A stretch of 43,326 nucleotides of DNA from Planctomycetota bacterium (GTDB lineage Bacteria > Planctomycetota > PUPC01 > DSUN01): positions 1-43,326 of the forward strand of contig VGYW01000009.1 of the NCBI GenBank assembly GCA_016872875.1. Direction: 5' to 3'. A program made the position numbers and the translations under genes. Positions 8,278-15,834 of this stretch are shown here, in pieces; position 1 is the first letter of the stretch, and each line of letters opens with the position of its first letter. A model generated the notes under the pieces. That model was not told the origin of the DNA, searched no databases, and was given only the letters and a program-made list of their open reading frames with translations.

Positions 8278-9033
8278 ATGTCGTCGCCCTCGGACCGATA
8301 CGGGATCATCGCAGACATCCACTCGAACCTCGCCGCCCTGCGCGCCGTGCTCGACGCGCTCGCGCGCGAGGACATCGGCGCGGTCCTGTGCATGGGCGAC
8401 ATCGTGGGCTACGGCCCCGACCCCTGCGAGGTCATCAGCGCCCTCAACGGCCTCCCGCTCCCGCTCACGACCATTCGCGGGAACCACGACTGCTATGCCC
8501 TGGGCGAGAACACCGACCTCATCCGCTCCTCCACCGCCGAGGCCGTCGAGTACACCCGCCGGTGCCTCAGCGCCGACGACAAGGCCTTCCTCGAAGGGCT
8601 CTCGGAGAAGGCGCTCTGCCAGGACCGCATCCTCATCGTCCACGGATCGCCCCAATGCCGGGACGATTACATCCTGAGCCGGGAGGCCGCGGCCGAGAAC
8701 TACAAATTCTTCTGCACCAATTACGCCGGCATCAACCTCTGCTTCTTCGGCCACACCCACCTGCCCATGGCCGTGGGCGACGGCAAGGTGCTCCACGACA
8801 TCACGCCCGGCCTCACCCTCCCGCTGAGGTTCATGACGCCCTACATGATCAACCCCGGGAGCGTGGGCCAGCCGCGCGACGGCAACCCCCACGCCGCGTA
8901 TGCGGTGCTCGACATGGCGCAGAAGACCGTGACCTTCAAGCGCGTGCCCTACGACGTCGAGGAGACCCATCGGCGGATGCTCGACGCCGGCCTGCCGCGC
9001 TACCTCGGCGACCGCCTCCGCGTGGGGAAGTGA
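8278..9033 (+). CDS. Calcineurin-like metallophosphoesterase (YfcE/MJ0936-like)
   Basis: Predicted cytoplasmic phosphodiesterase or phosphatase of unknown substrate, 251 residues. The five metal-binding motifs appear in order: DIHSN, GDIVGYGP, GNHD, the HGSP histidine and GHTHLP, followed by NPGSVGQPRDG, typical of the MJ0936/YfcE branch. The ATG at 8278 has no obvious Shine-Dalgarno sequence, but it starts just before the first beta strand and lies 18 bp after korD. It interrupts the oxidoreductase operon between delta and alpha. No link between the two functions can be read from the sequence. Confidence 0.85.
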   Translation: MSSPSDRYGIIADIHSNLAALRAVLDALAREDIGAVLCMGDIVGYGPDPCEVISALNGLPLPLTTIRGNHDCYALGENTDLIRSSTAEAVEYTRRCLSADDKAFLEGLSEKALCQDRILIVHGSPQCRDDYILSREAAAENYKFFCTNYAGINLCFFGHTHLPMAVGDGKVLHDITPGLTLPLRFMTPYMINPGSVGQPRDGNPHAAYAVLDMAQKTVTFKRVPYDVEETHRRMLDAGLPRYLGDRLRVGK

Positions 9034-9070
9034 GCCGCGCGGCAGGCAGGTGGTAGACCCTGCCACGTAG

Positions 9071-9150
9071 GAGGATGGTTGGATGTATGGATGAATGGAT
9101 GTTTGTCTGACACCCATCCACCCCTCCATTCATCCATTCATCCCCTCCAT
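9071..9150. repeat. Mirror tandem-repeat cassette, GGATGAAT family
   Basis: Left arm of GGATG/GAATGGATG units (9071-9102), a spacer of about ten bases, and a right arm of CATCCA/CATTCATC units (9111-9150). It fills most of the gap between the phosphoesterase and korA and ends about 18 bp before the korA start. Confidence 0.88.
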
Positions 9151-9167
9151 GTTTCGGATAGGCTCTG

Positions 9168-10223
9168 ATGCCTTCGAAGGTCCTTATGGCTGGCAACGAG
9201 GCGGCGGCAGAGGGCGCCGTGCGCGCCGGCTGCGACGCCTACTTCGGCTACCCCATCACCCCGCAGAACGAGTTCGGCGAGTACATGGCCAAGCGGATGC
9301 CGGAGGAGGGGCGCGTGTTCATCCAGGCCGAGAGCGAACTGGCCGCCATCAGCATGGTCTATGGCGCCAGCGCCGCGGGAAAGCGGGCCATGACCTCGTC
9401 GTCCAGCCCGGGCGTCAGCCTCAAGCAGGAGGGCATCTCCTACATCGCCGCCTCGCAGCTCCCGGCCGTCGTCGTCAATGTCCAGCGCGGCGGGCCGGGG
9501 CTCGGCAACATCGGCCCCTCCCAGGGCGACTACTGGCAGGCCACCCGCGGCGGCGGACACGGCGACTACCGCTCCATCGTCCTTGCTCCTGCAACCGTCC
9601 AGGAGATGTTCGGCCTCACCGCCCTGGCCTTCGAGCTGGCCGACCGCTACCGCATGTGCGCCATCCTGCTCGCCGACGCCTACCTGGGCCAGATGATGGA
9701 GCCGCTCGTGCTGCCGGAGGAGCCGTTCCCGCCGCCCCCGCCAAAGCCCTGGGCGCTCACCGGCTGCGAGGGGCGCCAGCCCAACACCGTCCGCTCCCTC
9801 CTCCTCGGCGAGGGCGAGCTCGAAGCCCACAACTACAAGCTCTTCGAGGGCTATCGCCAGGTCGAGCGCGAGGAGACACGCTGGGAGGCGGTGGGCGCGG
9901 ACGACGCGGACGTTGTGCTCGTGGGCTACGGCATGTGCGCGCGTATCTGCCGCGAGGCGATGGCCGCGTGCCGCCAGCGCGGCATGCGAGTCGGCCTCAT
10001 CCGCCCCATCACCCTCTGGCCCTTCCCGAAGCAGGCCATCATGGCGGCGGCCGCCCACGCCCGAGCCTTCCTCGTCGTCGAAATGAGCATGGGCCAGATG
10101 GCGCAGGACGTCCAGCTCGCCCTCGACGGCCGCCGCCAGGTGGCCCTCCTCGGGCGCCCGGCCTTCGTCCCCGAAGCCGATGAGGTCCTCGACTGCGCCG
10201 CAGCGCTTCTGAAAGGGGCTTGA
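9168..10223 (+). CDS. korA: 2-oxoacid:ferredoxin oxidoreductase, alpha subunit (KorA/VorB type)
   Basis: Alpha subunit of a CoA-acylating 2-oxoacid:ferredoxin oxidoreductase, which decarboxylates a 2-oxoacid to an acyl-CoA and reduces ferredoxin. It has 351 residues, the length of the VorB/KorA form without a fused gamma domain. Motifs include the pyrimidine-binding YPITPQNE near residue 28, TSSSSPG, NVQRGGPGLG and RGGGHGDYR. The C-terminal half carries the transketolase-C-like domain (VVLVGYGMCAR). Sequence alone does not separate 2-oxoglutarate from branched-chain 2-oxoacid specificity. The start has GGATAGG upstream, after a mirror cassette. Confidence 0.9.
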   Translation: MPSKVLMAGNEAAAEGAVRAGCDAYFGYPITPQNEFGEYMAKRMPEEGRVFIQAESELAAISMVYGASAAGKRAMTSSSSPGVSLKQEGISYIAASQLPAVVVNVQRGGPGLGNIGPSQGDYWQATRGGGHGDYRSIVLAPATVQEMFGLTALAFELADRYRMCAILLADAYLGQMMEPLVLPEEPFPPPPPKPWALTGCEGRQPNTVRSLLLGEGELEAHNYKLFEGYRQVEREETRWEAVGADDADVVLVGYGMCARICREAMAACRQRGMRVGLIRPITLWPFPKQAIMAAAAHARAFLVVEMSMGQMAQDVQLALDGRRQVALLGRPAFVPEADEVLDCAAALLKGA

Positions 10224-10224
10224 T

Positions 10225-10326
10225 AATCGTCCTCGTCCCTCGTCCTCGTCCTTCGTCCTCGATCCTCTTCCCTTGTGACAGAGGGGACTCGAGGACGAGG
10301 ACGAGGGACGAGGACGAGGACGATTG
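10225..10326. repeat. Mirror tandem-repeat cassette, GAGGAC family
   Basis: Left arm AATCGTCCTCGTCCCTCG and further units (10225-10272), spacer TTGTGACA, right arm with GAGGACGAGGGACGAGGAC units ending CGATT (10281-10326). It fills the korA-korB gap. The same outer sequence returns in the cassettes at 11763 and 13159. Confidence 0.9.
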
Positions 10327-10350
10327 AAGAGCGACGATGGAGACAGGTAG

Positions 10351-11100
10351 ATGACTAAGCGGCTCTACGAGCGGCCTGAGACGCTCACCGCCTGCCTGAC
10401 GCACTACTGCGCGGGCTGCGGCCACGGGATCGTCCACCGCCTCATTGCCGAGGCGATTGAGGAGCTGGACATCCGCGGGCGCACCATCGGCGCCGCCCCC
10501 GTCGGCTGCGCCGTCCTCGCTCACCAGTACCTCAAGGTGGACATGTGCGAGCCGGCCCACGGGCGAACGCCCGAGGTCGCCGCCGCCATCAAGCGCGTGC
10601 GCCCCGATTGCGTCGTCTTCTCCTACCAGGGCGATGGCGACCTGGGGGCCATCGGCACCGCCGAGACCGTCCACGTGGCCAACCGCGGCGAACCCATCAC
10701 CGTCTTCTTCGTCAACAATGCGGTCTACGGCATGACCGGCGGCCAGATGGCCCCCACCACGATGCTCAAGCAGCGCACCACCACGACCCCAGTGGGACGC
10801 GACGCCGGCTACCACGGCCACCCGCTCCGCGTGTGCGAGCTCCTCGCCACCCTCGACGGGCCGGCCTACCTCGAACGCGTCGCACTCTCCAGCCCCGAGC
10901 ACGTCCGCAAGGCCAGGCGCGCCGTCCGAAAAGCGTTCGTCACCCAGATCGAGCACGGCGGCTACTCCCTCGTCGAGTTCCTCTCCCCATGCCCGACCCA
11001 CTGGCGCATGTCGCCCCGTGAGGCGCTACGATTCATCGAGGACCAGATGACCAAGGTCTTCCCGCTCGGCGTCTACCGCGACTGGGAGTCGAAGGAATAG
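10351..11100 (+). CDS. korB: 2-oxoacid:ferredoxin oxidoreductase, beta subunit (thiamine-diphosphate binding)
   Basis: ThDP-binding catalytic subunit of the oxidoreductase, 249 residues. It shows the beta-subunit signature HYCAGCGHGI with paired cysteines near residues 21 and 24, then the ThDP/Mg site YQGDGDLGAIGT...NNAVYGMTGGQMAPTT. The ATG at 10351 follows a cassette and a weak AGG. It is co-directional with korA (127 bp upstream) and korC (115 bp downstream), and both gaps are occupied by mirror cassettes of different families. Confidence 0.92.
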   Translation: MTKRLYERPETLTACLTHYCAGCGHGIVHRLIAEAIEELDIRGRTIGAAPVGCAVLAHQYLKVDMCEPAHGRTPEVAAAIKRVRPDCVVFSYQGDGDLGAIGTAETVHVANRGEPITVFFVNNAVYGMTGGQMAPTTMLKQRTTTTPVGRDAGYHGHPLRVCELLATLDGPAYLERVALSSPEHVRKARRAVRKAFVTQIEHGGYSLVEFLSPCPTHWRMSPREALRFIEDQMTKVFPLGVYRDWESKE

Positions 11101-11102
11101 GC

Positions 11103-11206
11103 AATTGCGGATTTGCGATTGCGGATTTCGGACCGAAGAACCGGGGCGACTGCTTCGTTCCCCTGGTCTGAAATCCGCAATCCGAAATCCGAAATCCGAA
11201 ATCTGA
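11103..11206. repeat. Mirror tandem-repeat cassette, AAATCCG family
   Basis: Left arm of GCGGATTT/CGGATTTCG units (11103-11132), a spacer of about 35 bases with its own small CCGGGG/CCCCTGG stem, and a right arm of GAAATCC/GCAATCC units (11169-11206). It ends ten bases before the korC start, right at the Shine-Dalgarno region. Confidence 0.9.
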
Positions 11207-11215
11207 GGAACGCAA

Positions 11216-11764
11216 GTGACTGAGCGTTTGATCATTGCGGGCTTCGGCGGACAGGGCGTCGTCTTCCTCGGTCGCCTTCTCGCCCACGCCATGATGCACG
11301 AGGGGATGAACGTCACCTGCCTCCCAGCCTACGGCCCGGAGGTCCGCGGCGGGTGGGCCAACTGCCACGTTGTCCTCTCCTCCGACGAAATCTACTCCCC
11401 CGCCGTCGCCCACCCGACCGCGCTCATCGTGATGAACCAGATCTCGTGGGGCCACTTCTCCCCGCACCTGGCGCCCGACGGGCTGGCCGTCGTCAACTCC
11501 TCGATGGCCAAGGCAGCTCCGGCGTTCCCCACGCAGCGCGTCCTCCCCGTCCCAGCGACCGCCCTGGCAAACGAGCTCGGCGACGTCCTCGCCACCAACA
11601 TGGTCATGCTCGGCGCATACAACCGCGCCCGCGGCCTGATGACGGTGGACGCCCTGCTCGAGCACCTACGCGCGGTCCTCGGGCCGCGCAAGGCCGGCCT
11701 CTTCGACCTCAACCGCCGCGCCATCCTGCGAGGCGCCGAGGCGGCGGCCGCGCCACAATCGTAA
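11216..11764 (+). CDS. korC: 2-oxoacid:ferredoxin oxidoreductase, gamma subunit
   Basis: Gamma subunit of the same complex (pyruvate/ketoisovalerate oxidoreductase catalytic domain), 182 residues. Visible family features are the N-terminal IIAGFGGQGVVFLGRLL and CLPAYGPEVRGGWANC. The GTG start at 11216 has GAGGAACG upstream. It is the last gene of the set. Its stop lies at the left edge of the nested palindrome that follows. Confidence 0.9.
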   Translation: MTERLIIAGFGGQGVVFLGRLLAHAMMHEGMNVTCLPAYGPEVRGGWANCHVVLSSDEIYSPAVAHPTALIVMNQISWGHFSPHLAPDGLAVVNSSMAKAAPAFPTQRVLPVPATALANELGDVLATNMVMLGAYNRARGLMTVDALLEHLRAVLGPRKAGLFDLNRRAILRGAEAAAAPQS

Positions 11765-12032
11765 TCGTCCTCGTCCCTCGTCCTCGCGACCAACACGTAA
11801 GCGCAACCACCGCAGTTCCTGCCCCCACCGACCTTGCGTCGGTGGGGCACAGGATTGGCAACTAGCCGAGCCCGCCACCCCCACACCCCCCTCTCCCACC
11901 GCCCGCCCGCCCGCGGGCGGGCGGTGGGAGAGGGGCAGAGGGTGAGGGCCGCCGTGAGTAGTTTCCAATCCTCTGCTCCACCGACGCAAGGTCGGTGGGG
12001 GCAAGAGTCGAGGACGAGGGACGAGGACGATT
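11763..12032. repeat. Triple nested palindrome between korC and the glycosyltransferase
   Basis: Three inverted repeats lie inside one another. The outer pair is the GAGGAC family (11763-11786 with 12009-12032, 24 bp, perfect by eye). The middle pair is at 11821-11845 and 11978-12002 (25 bp, perfect; GCCCCCACCGACC type). The inner pair is a CCCCTCTCCCACCGCCCGC arm and its mirror (about 11888-11935). Each layer is a different sequence family, as if one palindrome had been inserted in the loop of another. Confidence 0.9.
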
Positions 12033-12036
12033 GAAG

Positions 12037-13149
12037 ATGAAGATTCTCTATCTGGATCACGCAACCGACCTTGGGGGCGCCGAGGTCAGCCTGCTCGGGC
12101 TCCTGCGGACGCTCGACCGCGCGCGCTTCGAGCCCACGCTCGCCTGCCCCGCGGGGGAGCTGGCGGACCGCGCGCGCGCCCTGGGCGTGCCCATCCAGCA
12201 GGTTGCCCTGGGGAAGCTCGGGGGACGCAGCCGCCTGCTCGCGCTCTGGCGACTCTGGCGCGGCATTCGCGCAGTGCGTCGCGCCGCGCGCAGGGGGCGA
12301 TTCGACGCCATCCACGCCAACACCCTCCGCACGGCCATCTACGCCAGCGGCGTCGCTCCCAGCCTCGGCCTGCCCCTCATCTGGCACGTCCGCGACCACA
12401 CCGTGCCGCCCTGGGCGCAGCGCCGCCTCCTCCAGCGTTGCGCCGTGGCCATCGCCCCCTCGCGCTTCATCGCCCGCGCACTGGGCAACGACCCGAAGGT
12501 GCGCGTCGTGCCCAACGGCCTCGACCCCGCTGACCTGCCCGCTGAGGGGGCGGGACCCGCGTTCCGCCAGGAGCTGGGCATCGCGCCCGATGCGCCCGTG
12601 GTTGGCTGCCTGGGGCGCCTGCTGCCCTGGAAGGGGCAGCACCTCTTCCTCGGAATGGCCGCGCGCCTCGCGAAGCGAGTGCCCGACGCGCGCTTCCCCA
12701 TCGTCGGCGCGCCCCTCTACGCTGCGCCGCGGAGCGACTACCCCGCCCTGCTCAGCGCGCTGGCCGCCAAGCTCAAGATCGAGGACAAGGTGCTCTTCGT
12801 CGGCCACCGCGACGACCCCCTCGCCGCCCTGAGCGCGATGAACGTCGTGGCAAACTGCTCCGAGAACGAGCCGTTCGGCCGCGTCCTCATCGAGGCGATG
12901 GCCTGCCGCCGGCCCGTCGTCGCCTTCCGCTCCGGCGCCGTGCCCGAGATAGTCGAGGACGGCGCGACCGGCCTCCTCGTCCGCTTCGGCGACACGGAGG
13001 CCCTGGCCGAGGCGGTCCTCGCCCTCCTGCGCGACCCGGCGCGCGCCGCCGCCCTGGGCGAGGCAGGCCGCGCCCGCGTCGCCACCCACTTCACCCTCGC
13101 CGCCTCCACCGCCGGCACCGAGGCCGTGTATGCGTCTCTCGGGCATTGA
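12037..13149 (+). CDS. Glycosyltransferase family 4
   Basis: GT-B fold retaining glycosyltransferase, 370 residues; the nucleotide-sugar donor and acceptor are unknown. The N-terminal MKILYLDHATDLGGAEVS is the usual glycine-rich acceptor-domain loop. The C-terminal half holds VVGCLGRLLPWKGQ (near 190) and the EX7E motif in ENEPFGRVLIEAMACRRPV, then GAVPEIV. The ATG at 12037 was chosen over the frame's upstream start (11995), whose codons are translated cassette sequence. It stands between two cassettes, separate from the kor genes, and may act in cell-surface glycan synthesis (inference). Confidence 0.9.
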   Translation: MKILYLDHATDLGGAEVSLLGLLRTLDRARFEPTLACPAGELADRARALGVPIQQVALGKLGGRSRLLALWRLWRGIRAVRRAARRGRFDAIHANTLRTAIYASGVAPSLGLPLIWHVRDHTVPPWAQRRLLQRCAVAIAPSRFIARALGNDPKVRVVPNGLDPADLPAEGAGPAFRQELGIAPDAPVVGCLGRLLPWKGQHLFLGMAARLAKRVPDARFPIVGAPLYAAPRSDYPALLSALAAKLKIEDKVLFVGHRDDPLAALSAMNVVANCSENEPFGRVLIEAMACRRPVVAFRSGAVPEIVEDGATGLLVRFGDTEALAEAVLALLRDPARAAALGEAGRARVATHFTLAASTAGTEAVYASLGH

Positions 13150-13158
13150 GCCTGGTCC

Positions 13159-13260
13159 TATCGTCCTCGTCCCTCGTCCTCGTCCTCGACTCATCTCTTC
13201 TCCCCCGAGCCAAGCGAAGAGAATCGAGGACGAAGGACGAGGACGAGGGACGAGTACGAT
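13159..13260. repeat. Mirror tandem-repeat cassette, GAGGAC family
   Basis: Left arm ATCGTCCTCGTCCCTCG and more (13159-13190), a spacer with a CTCTT/AAGAG stem, right arm GAGGACGAAGGACGAGG and more, ending GTACGAT at 13260. It lies immediately after the glycosyltransferase stop. Confidence 0.88.
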
Positions 13261-13349
13261 GGGAGCAACTTCGGGCTGCCACAACCGTGGGGCATACTCA
13301 GTACACGGCCGAAGGAATGAGGGCACGAGATCGCGGACTCTCCCGTGCC

Positions 13350-13492
13350 TTGCTCCCGAAGGGAGCACAGTGGGTAGCCGGCGGCTTCAGCCGCCGGAAT
13401 CGGGCGCAGGAAGTGGAGAAGTCCCGAAGGGACGGCAGAGAAGTGCGCCGGCGCGGCTTCGTGTGGCGCTCTGCCGTCCCTTCGGGACTTGG
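13350..13492. repeat. REP-like element, family A, one-sided copy
   Basis: It starts with CTCCCGAAGGGAGCACAGTGG and a GGCGGCTTCAGCCGCCG hairpin. An inner perfect 22-bp inverted repeat follows (13419-13440 with 13469-13490; GTCCCGAAGGGACGGCAGAG type). A second copy at 31530-31741 has the same parts plus an outer right arm, which is missing here. It fills the gap before the membrane-protein gene with the cassette at 13159. I see nothing else coding in 13150-13539. Confidence 0.88.
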
Positions 13493-13539
13493 CTGGCCCC
13501 TCATCTGTGGAACAGTGGAAACAGCGCGGAGCCACCTAG

Positions 13540-15138
13540 TTGAGCAAGGACGCGGGTCGGGAACAGGCCAGCAGCCACTTCCGGGAGCGGTTTCTCGCCC
13601 TCGCCCTCCTCGCCGCCAGCAGCCTGGCGGTGCTCTGGGTGCTCTGGGCGCGGCCTACGCTCGGCGTCGCGGGCCAGTACCAGTACCCGTATCGTCCAGC
13701 CCAGCCGTGGGGAGTTGCGCCATTCATCTGCCTCGCGGGCCTCCCGCTCCTGTGGGGCTGGGTCCTTGTGTTGCGTGGCGGCGGGCCGTCTACCCGCAGA
13801 GCGGAGCGCCTCGCAGTCGGCCTTCTCACAGGGGGGAGCCTGGTCCTCCACCTTGCCACCGCCTGCCTGCCGAAGCACTTCACCGGCGCGGAGATGATGT
13901 GGCCCTTCGTCTGGAAGAACACCGAGGGCTCCTACGCGACCGAGGCCGCCAAGCTGGACGACGCCCGGCGATTCGTCTCCAACTATGCGCACTGGCTCGA
14001 TGTCAGCCCGGTTCCCGGCACGACGCGTTGGGTCCACGTTCATCACCCCCAGGTCCACCCGCCGGGCCCGATCCTCGCCTTTGTGGGCATCGAGCGGTTC
14101 TTCCGCGCCTTCCCCAGCCTTGCGGCCGGGGTCACGGATTGGGCGCAGCGGAATCTCCCTTCGAGCGCAATCCTCAGCCAGCGGGAGCAGGCCGGCGGCC
14201 GCCACGGCTTCCCAGCCGCCACGTCGCTCACGATGGCCCTCCTGACCGTCGTCGTGGCGTCGCTCGCGCCGCTGGCTTGCTACCTGGCCGTGCGGCCCCT
14301 CTGGCCGCCGGCGGCCTCGCTCACGGCCGCGGGGCTGACCGCGCTCGTTCCCGGCACCCACCTCTTCAGCCCCTCCTTCGACCAGGCATACCCCGTCTTC
14401 ACCCTGCTCCTCGTCTGCTGCGGGGTGCGAGCCGTCGTCCGCCGCAGCGCCGCCTGGGGCGCCGCCTTCGGCGCCGTCCTCTACGCCCTCGCCTTCTTCC
14501 ACGTCGCCTTCGCCCTCGTCGCGCTCTGCCTCCTCCTCACGCTCTGCCTCACGCGGCGGGCCGAAATCAGCAATCAGAAATCAGAAATCAGAAATCACTT
14601 CTTGCGCCCCCTCTCCGCCGCCGCCCTCTCCTTCCTCACCCTCTCTGCCCTCCTCCTCGGCTGGCTCGGCTACCCGACGCTTCGGGTGATCCTGCTGTGC
14701 CTTCGGAACAACGGCCTCTTCAACGCCGCGGCCGCCCGCACCTGGTGGCCGTGGGTGGCCGTGGTGCCCTTCGAGTTCGCACTCTCTCTGGGCTTTGGCC
14801 TTGCCCTCGTCGTGGCCTGCGGCTGGCTCAGCGAGATGGTCGCCGCCGTCCGCGCCCGCTCGCTTCGTGCCCGGAGCGCCCTCCTCCTCGTCCCCGTGGC
14901 GATTCTGGCCGTCCTGGACCTCTGCGGGATGAACCGTGGCGAGACCGCCCGCCTCTGGCTCTTCCTCACCCCGCTCCTCGTCCTGGGTGCCGTAGACTTC
15001 CTCTTCCGCCGCGCGCGCGAGCCCAGAGGGCTCCTTGCCCGCCTCGCCGCCGCCCAGGCCATCCAGACCCTCCTCTTCGCCATCGCACTCGACACCGCCT
15101 GGACGAGCACGTTCATGGTGAAGCTGCTCGATTCGTAG
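13540..15138 (+). CDS. Polytopic membrane protein, glycosyltransferase-like
   Basis: Integral membrane protein of 532 residues with about nine to eleven hydrophobic segments, the first at about residues 18-38. A large outward-facing loop (about 125-205) contains PGTTRWVHVHHPQVHPPGP; a His-Pro-rich HPPGP segment of this kind occurs in GT39/ArnT-like polyprenol-dependent glycosyltransferases, but I cannot assign a family with certainty. The TTG start has only a weak GCGGAG upstream. Residues 342-353 are encoded by a tandem AATCAGA repeat that entered the gene in frame, in a loop between membrane segments. It follows a GT4 gene, consistent with a role in surface glycans (inference). Confidence 0.75.
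   Translation: MSKDAGREQASSHFRERFLALALLAASSLAVLWVLWARPTLGVAGQYQYPYRPAQPWGVAPFICLAGLPLLWGWVLVLRGGGPSTRRAERLAVGLLTGGSLVLHLATACLPKHFTGAEMMWPFVWKNTEGSYATEAAKLDDARRFVSNYAHWLDVSPVPGTTRWVHVHHPQVHPPGPILAFVGIERFFRAFPSLAAGVTDWAQRNLPSSAILSQREQAGGRHGFPAATSLTMALLTVVVASLAPLACYLAVRPLWPPAASLTAAGLTALVPGTHLFSPSFDQAYPVFTLLLVCCGVRAVVRRSAAWGAAFGAVLYALAFFHVAFALVALCLLLTLCLTRRAEISNQKSEIRNHFLRPLSAAALSFLTLSALLLGWLGYPTLRVILLCLRNNGLFNAAAARTWWPWVAVVPFEFALSLGFGLALVVACGWLSEMVAAVRARSLRARSALLLVPVAILAVLDLCGMNRGETARLWLFLTPLLVLGAVDFLFRRAREPRGLLARLAAAQAIQTLLFAIALDTAWTSTFMVKLLDS
14563..14597 (+). repeat. In-frame AATCAGA tandem repeat inside the membrane-protein gene
   Basis: About 35 bases of GAAATCAG/CAATCAG/AAATCAG units encode EISNQKSEIRNH. 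The A+T-rich, 7-bp periodic sequence stands out from the surrounding G+C-rich codons and resembles intergenic cassette arms. No mirror arm is present. Confidence 0.8.
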
Positions 15139-15822
15139 CGACACGCGGCTCGCGTGTGGGCGTAGTGACACGCAGTTCGCGTGTCAGGAACCGGGCAGGC
15201 GAACCACCCGTCCCTGCGCGCAATGGCAGTATGGCCCCCGGTTCTGGCGCACTACTCCGGAGCCCCGATAGGGGCGTACTATAGCAGCCCAGGGCGAAGC
15301 CCTGATCTTTGCCCACATCTTCTGGGGGCTGGGGTTTAGCCCCCGAATGGGGGCGTTTGAGCCGTAGCCCAGGGCGACCGAAGGGAGCCCTGGGAAAAGG
15401 CCCCGCCAGCGTAGAGCCCCCGAAGCGGGGCGATTCAATGGGCCTGAAACGCCCCCTTCGGGGGCTTGGATGGGGGGGACGCGCGATCCCAGGGCTCCCT
15501 TCGGTCGCCCTGGGGCTACGGCTGGGTCGCCCGCGTCGGCGGGCTACAAGGCCCCGAGATGTGGGCAAAGATCAGGGCGAAGCCCTGGGAAGCAGGCGAC
15601 GGGTAGTCTAGCCCTGAAGGGGCGTACTATGTCGTCTGGGCGCCACATCCTGCCTACGGCGGCTAGCGCGCCCCTACAGGGCTGAATCTGGCCCGCCACC
15701 TGTCCCAGGGCTTCGCCCTGGGCTGCTATAGTACGCTCCATTCGGAGCTTCAGAGCCGAAGAGGATTGCCAGAACCAGGGCAGTACTCGCGCAATCGTGG
15801 ATGTTTTCGCCGGGGTTTTGTG
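15139..15822. repeat. Nested REP-like palindrome region, family B
   Basis: This roughly 680-bp gap has no gene. It holds nested inverted repeats. The outer pair is 15274-15304 with 15706-15736 (31 bp, perfect by eye; CAGGGCTTCGCCCTGGGCT type). Next is 15304-15320 with 15557-15573 (17 bp, perfect). Then 15364-15395 pairs with 15487-15519 (about 32 bp, one bulge). Innermost are CCCCCGAAGCGGGG and CCCCCTTCGGGGG hairpins (15417-15464). Related pieces recur at 23306-23396. Confidence 0.88.
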
Positions 15823-15828
15823 TACAAT
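15823..15828 (+). promoter_or_regulatory. Possible -10 box of the DUF58 gene
   Basis: TACAAT ends seven bases before the ATG at 15835. No good -35 hexamer is seen at 16-18 bp. If this box is used, transcription would begin at or next to the start codon, giving a leaderless mRNA. This fits the absence of a clear Shine-Dalgarno sequence there. Confidence 0.3.
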
Positions 15829-15834
15829 AGCAGC

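Noticed and set aside
11392..13368. 658-codon minus-strand frame
   Set aside because: It crosses korC, a nested palindrome and the glycosyltransferase, and includes translated repeats. It is not a gene.
13146..15284. 712-codon plus-strand frame overlapping the membrane-protein gene
   Set aside because: Pro/Arg/Gly-rich shadow frame starting in repeat sequence. The 13540 frame has membrane helices and is preferred.
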